Below are positions 19,447-30,960 of a stretch of 64,000 nt of DNA, one piece after another. Under the pieces are notes generated by a model that was given only the letters and a program-made list of their open reading frames with translations, searched no databases and was not told where the DNA came from. Source of the DNA: Synanceia verrucosa (taxonomy: Eukaryota; Chordata; Actinopteri; Perciformes; Synanceiidae); assembly GCA_029721515.1 (NCBI GenBank), contig CM056551.1, forward strand, positions 25,468,437-25,532,436. Reading direction: 5' to 3'. The number at the start of each line of letters is the position of its first letter. Position 1 is the stretch's first letter. Made by a program: the position numbers and the translations under genes.

Positions 19447-21299
19447 CCCTTGAATGGAAGTCAGATGCGTAACAAGGTAATGACACGGACGGAGAGAGCC
19501 ATATGGGGCTCCACCATCCAGCTCTCAGCCTCAAACCTTCACATCATCATTACCCACCATGCATTTCACATTGACTTTGCATCCAGATAGAAATATATGC
19601 CACTGCCATGATGATGATAATATGTGTGTGTTTGCATGTAGGTCAGAGTCCATGCTTGTGTGTGAGGGTAATGCGTATTGTCCTTTCATCCCTGGGTTGC
19701 ATTCACTGCCCATCCATAGATCCATGTATCGATGAGGGTGTAATTATGTGCCTCAGTGATCAGCTCTCTGTTTCTTTACTGCACAGGAATTAAGTAGGCA
19801 AAGGTCAGCGTGTGCTCCCTGAAAATTGCCTGCAGAAAATCATATGGCGATGAGAACAATTATGGATTTTTCTCCCCCTCCCAGGACCCTCCTCTCTCTC
19901 TCTTTCCCTCATACCCTTTTTCTTCGCGTTTCTCCTTTTGTCGATGAACATTTGAGCAGATGTCAATCGATGTGTGCTTCCAGCATCCTCCGTATTTGTA
20001 CTGCAGCAACCCTCTAAATTATCTCTGCTGTATTCTTATTTTGGAAGTGCATGCAGACACGGCTGTGTATATACACACACACACACACAGTGAAAGCGTT
20101 GCCAATCAGTGAGAAAGTATGCTAATGAAAACAATAGTAAAGAGATGCTTCATTACCTCAGAAGATTATGTGATGAATTGTATTGGCAGCTGCATACATA
20201 CATACTATATATAAACTTTCACTTTTTTCATATTCATCGTCACTTGTATAAAAGTAAAAATACTCTTTTTTCTGTCTAATCGATTCATTGCTAATTTGAG
20301 CTGGGTCCTGATGATTCCTCATAATTCACTCGTCATTTGAGTTGATTTTTTTTTTTTTTCATCAGGAAGCGTAAATGTGTTTCTTTTCAGTTGATGGCAG
20401 GCACTTGGCCACAAAAACTGTATATTGGAGAGCATGACAGTCTCCAAATAGTATGACCCCTTGGAGAGGGAGATCCCAGGTACCCTCACAACACTGCCAG
20501 GGCGTTCAGTATTCAGAGAAGATGGCATAAGAGAGATGCTCTCTGTCTATCTTGCTCAATCTATCTCTCCCCTTCCTCGACTATACCCATACTCCTCAGC
20601 CCCTTAATATCATTCTGAATCTAATAAAGACTGACACTTGTGACACTTCAAACATGTCGCCACCAACAGCTCCTGCCTAACAAAAGAGCCCCCAGCGCTA
20701 CACGTTTTAATGGCGGAGCAGAGCAGGCCGGTGCAGCCCGGCCCAGCAGGTGTCTCCCACACATCCTGGTATTGAGAAACACTCCCTCTCATTCAGCCTG
20801 TCAATGAACACAATGGCACAAAAAGCCCTCGTCTGACGTGTGCACAATGGCCACCGTGCACAGACGGTGCCTATAGCTTTGTGATGCCTAGTGTCGTTGG
20901 AAAAATGTATGTGTAAACATGCTCTTTGGAATTGGCAGTATCGATGATATGGATTAAGTTTCTCCTCAGGACTCCTTGAGCTTGGCTTATCAGTCATTCA
21001 AATATGCGTGATTGCAATGTGCACCTAAATTTTGAACATTTTTGATAATATAAAAATAATTATTTCAGACATTGTGCTGTAAAAAACATAACTTCATTAC
21101 ATGAGTACATTTGGGAATAGTAAATAGTTAGCAGCAGACTCATTAAAGACAGTTTAGCAAGATGACATAAAGGTAAATCCATTAATTTGTGACCCGTCGA
21201 TGGTATCACTTTGCTTTCGTCAATTTATGCTGCAGTAAATTTCTATATACACTTTTTCAGCTGCAGGAATGGGTGGATAAAGTGGGGAAAATGTTTTTG
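19444..21299. other. Non-coding stretch with a short CA repeat
   Basis: A CA run lies at 20069-20089 and a T run at 20347-20359. Positions 20610-20980 are G/C-richer and unique-looking, with overlapping frames on the minus strand that resemble no known protein. Confidence 0.35.
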
Positions 21300-21620
21300 T
21301 ATTTATTATTTAACCTTTATTTTACCAAGAACTAATAATAATAACTAATGATGCATCAGTTTTATGTAGTGTTTTTCATTAAACTCAAAGATGCTTTACA
21401 AAGTACGTTTAAATTCTCATTTCCAATGATGACCTGGGAGAAGAGGCAACACAGGTGGCATGATAATAAAACATTTAAAAATACATATATAAAAAATATA
21501 ATAATAGAGAGAACATACAGAGACCTGGAGACAGAATAACACAATGCAAGAGTATGACAGGCATGAACAGCTACTAGCAAGTGCAAAGATAGTGAGTTAT
21601 GGGATGTCATAAGTTTTTAA
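21300..21620. mobile_element. Possible LINE-like 3' fragment
   Basis: The order TTTAACCTTTATTTTACC, then TTTTATGTAGTGTTTTTCAT and ACTCAAAGATGCTTTACA, then an A-rich tail with ATAATAA units, resembles 3' ends of fish non-LTR elements. No reverse transcriptase remnant is visible. Confidence 0.3.
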
Positions 21621-22785
21621 AAGTGGCGAGTGGAATGAAAAAGGTCAACTTTATGGATTTTTGCAGGTGATGTGTTGACAAACCCTCTACCTGTGTTCCT
21701 TCTGTACAAATTATAATGAGATTATAATTTACACCAGCTAAATAGTTGACTAAAGAGCCAAGATTCCTGGGTATTTTACTATCACTTTCCCAAGCAATTG
21801 AAGTTATGTCAAATACAAAAGAATTAGGAACCTCAACAACCTTTATAAACAATTGGGTGGAAGGATCAAAGGCAGCCAGGCTGTTCTGTGCTGCCTGTAG
21901 GGGTTGTAAGTGAATATATAGCCTGCTGTGCATTGTGTTGCAGAGATTTCTGCTTCGTCTCTCAAAGAACAGCATGCCTAATTATAAAAGCCTTGTCAAT
22001 TGCCTGATACAACTTTGATAATGTGTGCCTCCAGCTTAATGCGCAGTACAATTATGTTTTCAAGAAGCAAAGCTATAGTTCTTGCTAATCACATTCACCT
22101 TAGTGCTCTAATAATATAACTCCATCCCTCTCATTAGTATGTATTGAAGTCTTTGCCAGGTGATTGCCTTGTTACAGTATAAAAAAAAAACTATGAGTGT
22201 AAAATTGTCATATAGTCAGTATATATCCAGGAGATGAGTTTCTGCTGAGCTCAGCAATGTTTTAATCACATTATGAATGGCCTTTTTTGCTGAGGACTCT
22301 AATATTCTGGATATTATTTTTCCTGGATGCACACGCCACAAAAGTGTAAATATTCTCTCACAAACCCAGCTCAGTCTTATTTTAGTTTAGTGCATTATCA
22401 ATGTATTGATATACTGTTATGAAGTACTCAGTATAATGAATTGGATTGTTGTGTGAGGATTTGGCATGTTGGAGTCATTTCCCCTTTGAACCAATGTCTC
22501 CATTTTGTTTTCGTAGGGATATATGTTTGCTGAATTACAGGAGAAGCTTGGACAGATTCAAAAAAGATGATTAATCTAATTTTATTAGTATGTTCGGTCG
22601 GTAGTTATGACTGCATTTATTTTCCGTGATTTTTTTAAATGGAGTTCTGCATCATGACATGCTTATTTTAGCTTATCTTTCTCATTTTTTTTTCCACATT
22701 TTGGGCAGTTTGTCCAATTAGACTTACCAAAATGCATGCTGCAGAGGACCGTGTTAACATGGCGGCATAGTAGTATAGTAAAATA
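21621..22785. other. Non-coding stretch
   Basis: A 122-codon minus-strand frame at 21607-21975 has no recognisable domain. It may belong to the preceding repeat. Otherwise A/T-rich and featureless. Confidence 0.3.
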
Positions 22786-22880
22786 TAATTTTGTGCAACC
22801 CGATCACGGATAAATTGAGCCAGGATAACCAAGATAGCCCGCCTTAATCCCTTATCCTAGTTTTATGTAACAAGCCCCTG
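22786..22880. mobile_element. Possible MITE fragment
   Basis: The segment with AGCCAGGATAACC and CCTTAATCCCTTATCCTAG, ending TATGTAACAAGCCC, resembles ends of common fish DNA-transposon relics that pair GGATAA with TTATCC. Only one fragment is seen. Confidence 0.3.
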
Positions 22881-25839
22881 GACTTTGTTGTGTTATTCCA
22901 TATGTTATACAGTTTAGTTTAGTTTAGCCGATAAGTAAACAAAACTATTCAATGGGCGTACATTTGCACCACTTGTTAATACAGTATATTAACTTTCAGA
23001 ATCTGCATGGTAATGAATACATACCAAGCTCAAATTCCTCCCTATGATAAGGTTTGTGTGTTTCTGTGCTTGTGAACCTCTCACCGTCTAAACCACATTT
23101 TGACAAATATCCATCATGGATATTAATGTTTGTAATGTTGCCCTGAGACATACAAAGATTTCTGTTGCGTCCGTGTCAGCTTATTCATCCATATGATTCA
23201 GAAAGCTGGAGGTGTCACGTTTCATCTGACTTAATTAAAACAATTTATGTTATTGTAGAAAATTGAGTTGTGACATCAAGTTGTAACATCTTGTTGCATT
23301 ACTATGGTAATGATATGTTCCTTAAGCACTTGTGGATCAGGCTGAGGTTACGGGTTGGACCACGTCCCCGGAGGTGATGATGATGATAATAATATGACTT
23401 CTATAATAGGTTAGACTTGTTCCGGCCTGTCTGGTCTTGAATGTGCCTTAGAGTCCCCATCCTGATCACTGTTGGATGAGGTTGTTAGTAAGAAAAAAAT
23501 GGCTCTTTAATTCATCATGCAATCAACCAACCATATAATTTAAATACTTCTATGGGAATTAGTGTAATGTTATGATAATTGCTATACAATTCAGCATAAT
23601 AATTTTTCCCCTGGTTGAAATTACTCCATTTTTCACCGTAAAGGTGGGTAATGTGAGGATTTTAATTGGTTTATAAATGATTTGAAAATAATAGTAGTCA
23701 GAGGGATGTTGTTGGTGTTTCGTATTGGAAATGTTAAAATCTATCTGTTCCACATTAACCGGAGTAAACCTCAAATGTGAGGGGAAAAAAAAAATATTTT
23801 CTGGATCTTTTTCAAAGAAAAACAGAATGATGAGCCTCAAAGAGCAGTATTGCAGATTATTGAATTGAGCTGCGGTTTGAATAGACGAAGCTGTAGAGAA
23901 ACACATGTCGGAGTCAAAGTTGGGAGTTGAACGAAGGCAAGATTTCCATTTCCTGTTTTCTTTGTGTGTTTTACATCCAGGTCATCACCCTGTTTGCAGC
24001 ACAACCTCTTTCTTTGTCTCAGGTCAGAGCAGCTAGGAGTGTTGTGTTTGAGACTGTGTACACACACGAACGATATCCGTGTACTTGTGTGTCTGGCTGC
24101 CTGTGTGTACATGTCCACAGTGTGTATAGTGGGGGGCAGGGGCACTGCTTTCACAGCCCATCACCTTCACTTCCACACCCAATTTGTCATGAGTGTCACA
24201 CGTCAGGGTGAAAGCTGAGGAAGTCACCAGAAGAAAATGGCTGCTTCCACATCACAAATGGGGGAAGAGAAGGTGCAATGGCTCGGGGAAAGGTGGCATT
24301 GCACTGTGGCCGAAGAAAGGCAGTGAGAATGGAACAACTAATAAATAAATAAACACAGAGCTGCCCTCTCCTCTGATTGTGTGAAAGAACATGGCAACCA
24401 CTCAACATCCTCCAACAGTAACCTGAAAGGAACTGCTGCTCTTGAGTTTTTTTCCCGCAGTGCTGCTCGTGGCAATGCTAAGTGAGTGGGTGTGGTAGGT
24501 GACATGGCTGCCAAAGCTCTGACTCTGACTGATGAGCTGTGCGGTTGGTACTGGGCATCTATAAACATCTGCCCCGCTCTTGAGTGACAGGTCATTAGCA
24601 GTTTAATCAGATTCCAGCGTCAGTGCTGGTTGTGATTATTGGTTCATACTAGCCCCTCCCTGACTCTGCATGTAATTATTGCTTTTGATGGCTTCTCCTG
24701 TGTTTTGGTGTTTTTCTTTGACACGCTCCATTTACACCAGTGCAAACTGTGAAACGTGCCTCGCGTATGTATTCTGAACAGTATTATGATTATTGGTGCG
24801 AGTAAAAGAAAGTGCAAACACGACACAAAGAGCCAGACGACGGTGCTGCCTATGTGAGGTGTCTTTGTACCTCCATGTACACATTTCCATGACTTTTGTG
24901 TCGGCCTAAGCCGAGTGGTCAGGAAAGCCATTACAGAGGGGTGAGGCTTGTAGCCGGAGGATTATGGACTATTGAAGTCAGTGTTCGTCCCATGCTGGAA
25001 ACTATCAGTGACATCTTCACCTGCTCAAATCCCACTGCATTAGTCCCTCTACTGACTGACCTGCCTGTACAATAAGGGCACTAACTCAGACACAGATGCC
25101 ACGAAGCTAGAGATTACAACATGCCTCACAACCAACAAAAGATATCTCTGTTATGGCAACCATTGATGTCATTTTTCTTAATTTTTTTTTAGCATGTATC
25201 ATTGTTCATATTTTATTATTTACCACAGTTATTTTATAATTCTTCAAAAAGTTGTACAACCGGTAGCTTTAGTGGCACATGGAGTCCCTGGTTTGCAGCA
25301 ATGCATGAGCTCCATATTCCACACTGAGCACTCAAGTATAACTACTGGAAAGAGACTGAAAAACTCATCAGACTGTATTACCATTCTGGAGTAGGTGTTG
25401 GGAAGTAATGGGGACTGCAGCTGAATGCTGATTGGCTGATGTGAATATTTTGCTCTTGATTGACACGTTTTATTTTGGTAAAATGTTCTCATGAAGGGTC
25501 CAGTGTGAAGCAGAGCGACAGGGATTCCACCTGATTAAATGCACCAAACTCCCAAACAACTGCAAGCAGGGAGACAAAGAGAATGAGCCCAAACAATAAT
25601 AAGTAAAAAGTGTGAGACTAAAACCACGATTGAAAAATGTTCACCTCTTAAAGTGCTGGATTTGAGGAATCCACATGATATGGAGCACTGACAAAGAAGA
25701 AATCTGGAAACATCTGCTCTGAAAAAAATCACATGGTTGAAGTATGATGGAATCAGAGCTGCAAGTGTTTTTTTTAACAGTCTTTTTTGGGCAGATGACT
25801 TAATTTGCACAGGAAAGCCTGAGCTCCCTCTGAAGGACT
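22881..25839. other. Non-coding stretch
   Basis: Almost 3 kb without a supported gene. Several short frames overlap on both strands at 23927-24230, where GT-rich sequence drives them. GATGATGATGATAATAAT lies near 23375. An A-rich run lies near 23784. Confidence 0.35.
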
Positions 25840-25891
25840 ACCTCCCTCCCTCACTCTTTCTTTCTCTCCCTCCTTCCCTCCTTCTCTCCTC
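25840..25891. repeat. Pyrimidine-rich CCCT/CTTC tract
   Basis: An imperfect CCTT/CTCC repeat on the plus strand. Confidence 0.8.
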
Positions 25892-26149
25892 TTTGGACTG
25901 TACCGTGACCTTCATTGGCGTTCCACCTGCAGGAAGCCATGTTTGATTCTCTGTCCACCGAGACGCCTGCTTGACAGCAGAATGGTGTCATAGGACCGAG
26001 TGGAGGAATTTCTCTTTCTCTGTCATCATTAAGGGGCTTCCCCCTATGGTGAGGGGGATGAAAAGTACGATTTAATGTTCTCTGGAGAGTGGCAGCAGAA
26101 GAAAAGCTCAAAGCCCTGCATGCTGGTTTCTGAGTGGGTCACTCCAGCC
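25892..26149. other. Non-coding
   Basis: No supported feature. A minus-strand frame here continues into the pyrimidine tract and is compositional. Confidence 0.3.
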
Positions 26150-26440
26150 CTTGCAGCGAATGGGATGTCCCTTAGGAATTTGCCATAGACCGGCCTGAAA
26201 GGCTGGGGATTAAGACCCTTTTAAGGATGGAAATGTAACAAAAGGAGCACTTTTATGATGTAGCAGCATAAAATGAGGGGGTCCATTGTGTAACTGATTG
26301 CAAAAGATCTTTGAAACAGGCGGCCTTGCACTGCATGCTCGCCTGGCCCAGTGGGCTTTAAGGGCTTGTACAAAATGACTTGTCTGCATTAGGGACAGAG
26401 TGGCTCTCGTTTAGGAGGCAATGTAGAAGATTATTAGTTT
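26150..26440. promoter_or_regulatory. Candidate conserved non-coding element
   Basis: A repeat-free, balanced-composition block containing GGATTAAGACC near 26206 and TTTTATGATG near 26251. It has no open frame of interest. Texture only. Confidence 0.25.
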
Positions 26441-27819
26441 GTTTCTATTTTCACCCTTCACTCCTCCCTCCCTTTCCCTCTCTCACTCTCTCTCCCTCCT
26501 CTCCATCTGCCGTCAATGCTGGATTGAAAGTGGCGACAGAGTCCCAGCGAAAGTCGGTTAATTTAGAGCGAGAGAGAAGGTAATTAGCATGCCCTCAGGC
26601 GTGGCTAAGCCAGAATAGGAGGCACCTAGTATAGTTTGGATGTGAATGGGAAACATCATGCTTGGTTTTGTGGCAGTGATGACCAGATGCTGTGACTGTG
26701 CTCATTGCAAAAGCCAATCCTGGCTGTGAGAGAGGGAGGCTGCCAAGGCAACGTCACCACACAGGCAAATGTAACTGTAACTGGATGATAATCGTATGTT
26801 AAGTGTGGTGCCAAATATCAGAAACAAATTCATCAGTTTTACATTAGGTAGTGGTAGTACATTATGATCAAATATATTACCTTCAGTTGCAGAAAAAAGC
26901 ATGGTGGATGATAGCATACAGTGACGTGACAATGAAAGTTGCATTCTCCGCTAAATATTATGCAGATTTTATTTAGCTTGATGATAAGAAAACACTTTGA
27001 AATGATGCATAATATAGTGATTTAACTGCATTACACATTAGTGATGCGCAGAAGGAGGCACCTGTAGTATTTGGCATTTAAATAAAATGAAAGCAGATGT
27101 TTTGTACTTAAATTTGCAATAGGTGTCTGTATTTAAATCAACAACATATTAGGACACTGTGTGAAGACTTGTCTTTCAGTGGGAGTGAACACTAGAGGGG
27201 GAGCTTACCCATGATGCAGTCTGTGCTGGTCTGACAGAGGGAGCTGCTCTCAGGGCCCCTCCACATCCACGCCTTTTATCACCCCTCCATTCCTCCTCCA
27301 CCTCCAGCACAGGCAGCAAGAGACCTCCAGGGATCAGAGGTCAAGGGTCGAGAAGAGCGGCGGGCCTTTTTATTGTCATGCTCCCAGGAACGAAAAGGGA
27401 AGTGTGTGTGTGTACGTGAGAAAAAGTCATAACGTGTATTTATATAATTGCATCCACTGTTGAATCTTTTAAAAAAAAATTTCAAACCAGAATAATATTT
27501 TGACTACATATGCATATGTTACGTTGCAGTTACTATGCACACAGGCTCAGCGCTGGATGTGTTTGTACAGTATGTGTAAAGCGAATAAGTTGTGAACAGA
27601 GGTGTTTGGAGAGAGGGGGGTGGACTGGCTGCTGAGTTTGTAAGTAGGGGGAGAGAAGTTTAGGAGCCCTCACACTGTGATATGGAGCCCTTAAAAGGCC
27701 TCTGGAGGGAGTGTAATATCAAGAGCAGGATTATTCCCCAATCCCTCTTCTCCTCCCCCTCCTTCACTCCCCCTCTTCTTCTCTCTTCAGCTGACCCTCA
27801 TCACCTCCCCTCTCACTCC
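26441..27819. other. Non-coding stretch with a CTCF-like motif
   Basis: CT-rich tracts lie at 26455-26510 and 27740-27790, with a short GT run at 27401-27414. A CTCF-like core is listed separately. No gene is supported. Confidence 0.35.
27190..27203 (+). promoter_or_regulatory. CTCF-like motif (partial)
   Basis: It reads CACTAGAGGGGGAG. The CACTAGAGGG half matches the CTCF core exactly; the usual GGC that follows is replaced by GGA. Confidence 0.25.
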
Positions 27820-28080
27820 CCACATCATTTAAATGTCTAAAGAGTAATTGAATGAATTATCATAAAATTTTGACAAATTCATTGACTCGGCGGGCCGAGC
27901 GAGCCAAACGTTTCCTTCCATTTGCGTCTAATAAGACATGACATTTGAGATTAGTTTATGTGCTAGTTAGACCTTTTGCCTTTTCCCTTGGTTCCAGAAA
28001 CAAAAGGCCAATAAGTGTACGACGGGGTAATTCTTAAATTCAACACAGACTGCATACTTTTAAGGCGAATGTGGTGACTA
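27820..28080. promoter_or_regulatory. Candidate conserved non-coding element
   Basis: An A/T-rich left half with GAATGAATTATC is followed by CTCGGC-GG-GCCGAG at 27886-27899, a small G/C inverted repeat, and then GGGGTAATTC near 28024. It is repeat-free and has no open frame. The mix of homeodomain-like sites and unusual G/C foldback makes it one of the better candidates. Confidence 0.4.
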
Positions 28081-28393
28081 CAGCCAGAGAGATGGCATTT
28101 ATCCATTTTTGCACTCCTACATATTCAGACTGTGCTGAATTATTTTTTGAAACTTGTTTTGAAGCCGGGCTTCACAAACCAAAGCCAGTAGCAAAGTGAA
28201 AAAGGAACTGTTGTGGGGGATGGAATTTAGCGCTGCACAGACTGTTCTCTCTGACCTCGGTGTTCCCACATCAAAGGGCCTCCCCAGCCCACTTCCCTCG
28301 ACGCAAGCTGAAAAGAGGTCTTTAGTGCGGAGGCTTGTGCTTGTGTGTATGTGTTGCGCTGAAACCTTCAGGCTGCCTTGTGTGCTGCCAATA

Positions 28394-28412
28394 TGTGGTA
28401 CTAGATGGCAAT
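28394..28412 (+). promoter_or_regulatory. CTCF-like motif
   Basis: It reads GTGGTACTAGATGGCAATA. The ACTAGATGGCA core matches the CTCF consensus (CCACTAGATGGCAG) almost fully. Occupancy is unknown. Confidence 0.45.
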
Positions 28413-29156
28413 ACCAGGTTCTCAGGCTTCAACTGAAGCCCTCTGTGCTTCAGAGGGAGTGGAGAGGGTAATAATATTTTGTACATTTTCTTTTACAAAT
28501 ATGCTTTTTCACTTGTGTGCTTTTCCCTCTCTCTATATTTCTATATTATCAATTAAAATTGTAGGTTTTTGAAAGCAGAGCCAGCTCACTGTACTTCGTT
28601 AAACACACTACAAGCTAATTGTAGTGAGAGGTTGGAGGTTAGGAAGCAATGTGGCGTACTTGGAGGAATTCCATGTTTTTCTCTTGCTGGTCACATCTGC
28701 GCGTCCTTTGTCTTTTGATGAGGGCGAACTCAATTAAATGTGCTGATCGTGCGGGTCCCACGCTCAGGGCGTTGAACCCCTGCACCAAAGAAATTCAGGG
28801 CACGCACGCACGGCGGCATGCACACACCCAAACTTAATGTAATTATTCTTGTTAGAGCCGCTTGTTCCTCGTGCGGAGCTGTTTGTCAGAGGCAGAAGCT
28901 TGGGCGTTCGCCGTGACGAGATGAAACGGCCTGCTTCCATGCCTCCATGTGATGCAACAGCTGTGCCTGCGATGGGCTGCTTACACCCCTCCACCCACCC
29001 TTCCCAAAATCCCAGTTAATATATACACACACATACACACACAGTCCATGCATGGACGTTCATATTTTCACACCAAACGCAAAGTAAACATCACAAGTAC
29101 ATCCCACAATGAAATGCTCTTTTGTACAAAAACATGCACACGTTCCCCTTCACCAA
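28413..29156. other. Non-coding stretch
   Basis: Short CA patches lie at 29030-29042. A G/C-richer region at 28640-28980 has overlapping frames without similarity. Confidence 0.3.
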
Positions 29157-29181
29157 CCACACACACACACACACACACACA
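29157..29181. repeat. (CA)n microsatellite
   Basis: About 12 CA units. Confidence 0.9.
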
Positions 29182-30389
29182 GTCGTACACAGTACTCCTG
29201 CTGGGTGAAAAATGTGTATTTGCTGACAGGCGGAGAGAAGGCCGCCACCATGTGCCCCATCCGGCTGGCAAATGGCTCGATACATCATGGTGCTCTCCTC
29301 TCCTCCGGCCCCGGTTCCACTCCCGGGCCAAATCGAGCATGTTATTCTCTGCTCACATCTGATTTCCCCCAGCCACCCAGCGACTGAGGATTCGCTTCTC
29401 CTACAATGGAGAGGGAGGGGGGAGATCTGGACACACGTTCCTGCACATACACACCAGTGTGCACACACACCATCCAGACAGTGAAACCATAAAGAAAGCC
29501 GCCCTAATAAGCAAGCATGGACGGACACACACACACACACGCTGACCTCTGCGCTTGCCACCGCGAGGCTGCCACTGATCTTCAAATACAGCAGAGCATC
29601 AATCAGTTCGTGACTGCCTTTTAGTGTCATTTTTCTTCCTTCCCCTGGCTTTTTGTCCTCATCCTCTCAACCTTTCCTCTGCTCCTTGAGTATTCTTACA
29701 GGCGTCTGCTCTTTCCGGCTGAGCCTGCAGAGCATAGGTCATATTTAGTTTATCTCTCAGCTCCCCCGTCGCACATGACGACTGTAAAATATCCCAAAGA
29801 GATAGTCGGATAATGTATGTAAATCCAAATTGTTGTATCTCAGGCACTTATTTATTCCACTTTTTTATGGAAATCTTTTGGTATTTCTCTCTCTCTCTCT
29901 CTCCTATCCTAACCCTCCCACGTCCTACCTCAAAGTCTCTCTGCATCATAAACTTGAATGATACACAAATGTTTCATCCCAGGATTGTAACCCCTGATAG
30001 AGTATTTCCAAGAGAGAAAACCTTTTGAACCGTCTCATAAAACAAACTTCACAATGACGTCGTAGTTTTTCCCGATGACAAATATTCAACAGATATAAGC
30101 ACTGTTAATGATCACAGACTATTTATTGTATTTTACTAATGTTATTAGTAATTGAGCAAACACAATGCATACATGTAAAGTACCACAGAACTTATCAACT
30201 ATTAATCTATTGCTTTTCCATATATTGGGAATTAATCACGATGTTTAAAGCCTCGTTATCTGTCCTCTTTATAATAAAAATAAGGCTCACAAAATTGAAA
30301 CCCATGTGCTCAACAGTGTTTCAGCTGGTTAAATGTGGAGTCCTTGGTTCTAATTTGTGGTCTTGCTTTTTTTCAACAGCTCAATAATG
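29182..30389. other. Non-coding; small frame with a perfect Kozak context
   Basis: GCCGCCACCATG at 29240-29251 opens a 45-codon frame ending in TGA near 29388 (start MCPIRLANG, end FPQPPSD). No family is recognised. A (CA)n run lies at 29525-29540 and a (CT)n run at about 29886-29903. Confidence 0.2.
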
Positions 30390-30960
30390 CTCACATTCAG
30401 AGCCCAATTAAGTGTGACTGTGTTTATTTTTAGCTTTATGGCAAATGAATTAAACTTCTCAGTGGAAGACTATTAGACATTCCCTGGCAGCAGCCGCCTG
30501 CCAGCCAGCCAGCTCGCTGCTTTGGGAACGTCAGCGTGCTGAACACTCACCCTGCAGAGCACATAATCGTGTTTACTTGGTTGAGGTCCCAAAATAAGTG
30601 TTATCTTAATTAATAAACAAATTACAAAATAATATAAAAAAATTGTCACAAGGGTGACGATTTTTTTTTTTTTTAAAGTTCATCAATTACCAGGATTAGC
30701 CGGGCAAGAAGCATGTAATCTACACAGAGACGTTTATAGGGCAACGATTGTGCCACCTTCGCCATAAGCCTTTATTGTGATGAAATTTGGAGCAATAAAG
30801 CACCTTCGCGTTTCCCCCTGACAAATCCTGTACTCCTCCTCAAAATCAAAAGGTGAAGCATTTAGCAGTCCGCCACTAATGGGTAAAGCCGTGTGACGAA
30901 TGAATTGCCCTCCACACATCCAGCGGTGCGCTAAAGAGGGTGGAAAGTCAAGAAAACAGA
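30390..30960. promoter_or_regulatory. Candidate conserved non-coding element(s)
   Basis: Two unique-looking blocks (30390-30640 and 30690-30940) are separated by a T run at about 30661-30674. The first has CCCAATTAAGTG near 30408 and TTAATTAATAAAC at 30606-30618. The second has CCTTTATTGTG near 30769 and CCACTAATGGG near 30873. The motifs are homeodomain/HOX-like. Confidence 0.35.

Noticed and set aside
19291..19590. Serine/leucine (plus) and arginine/glutamate (minus) repeat frames
   Set aside because: Translation of the CT microsatellite in both directions.
21607..21975. 122-codon minus-strand frame
   Set aside because: No recognised domain, adjacent to a probable retroelement tail, and no start or splice context.
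29091..29630. 179-codon minus-strand frame, the longest in the window
   Set aside because: It runs through two CA/GT microsatellites that keep it open (CVCVCV runs) and has no domain character.
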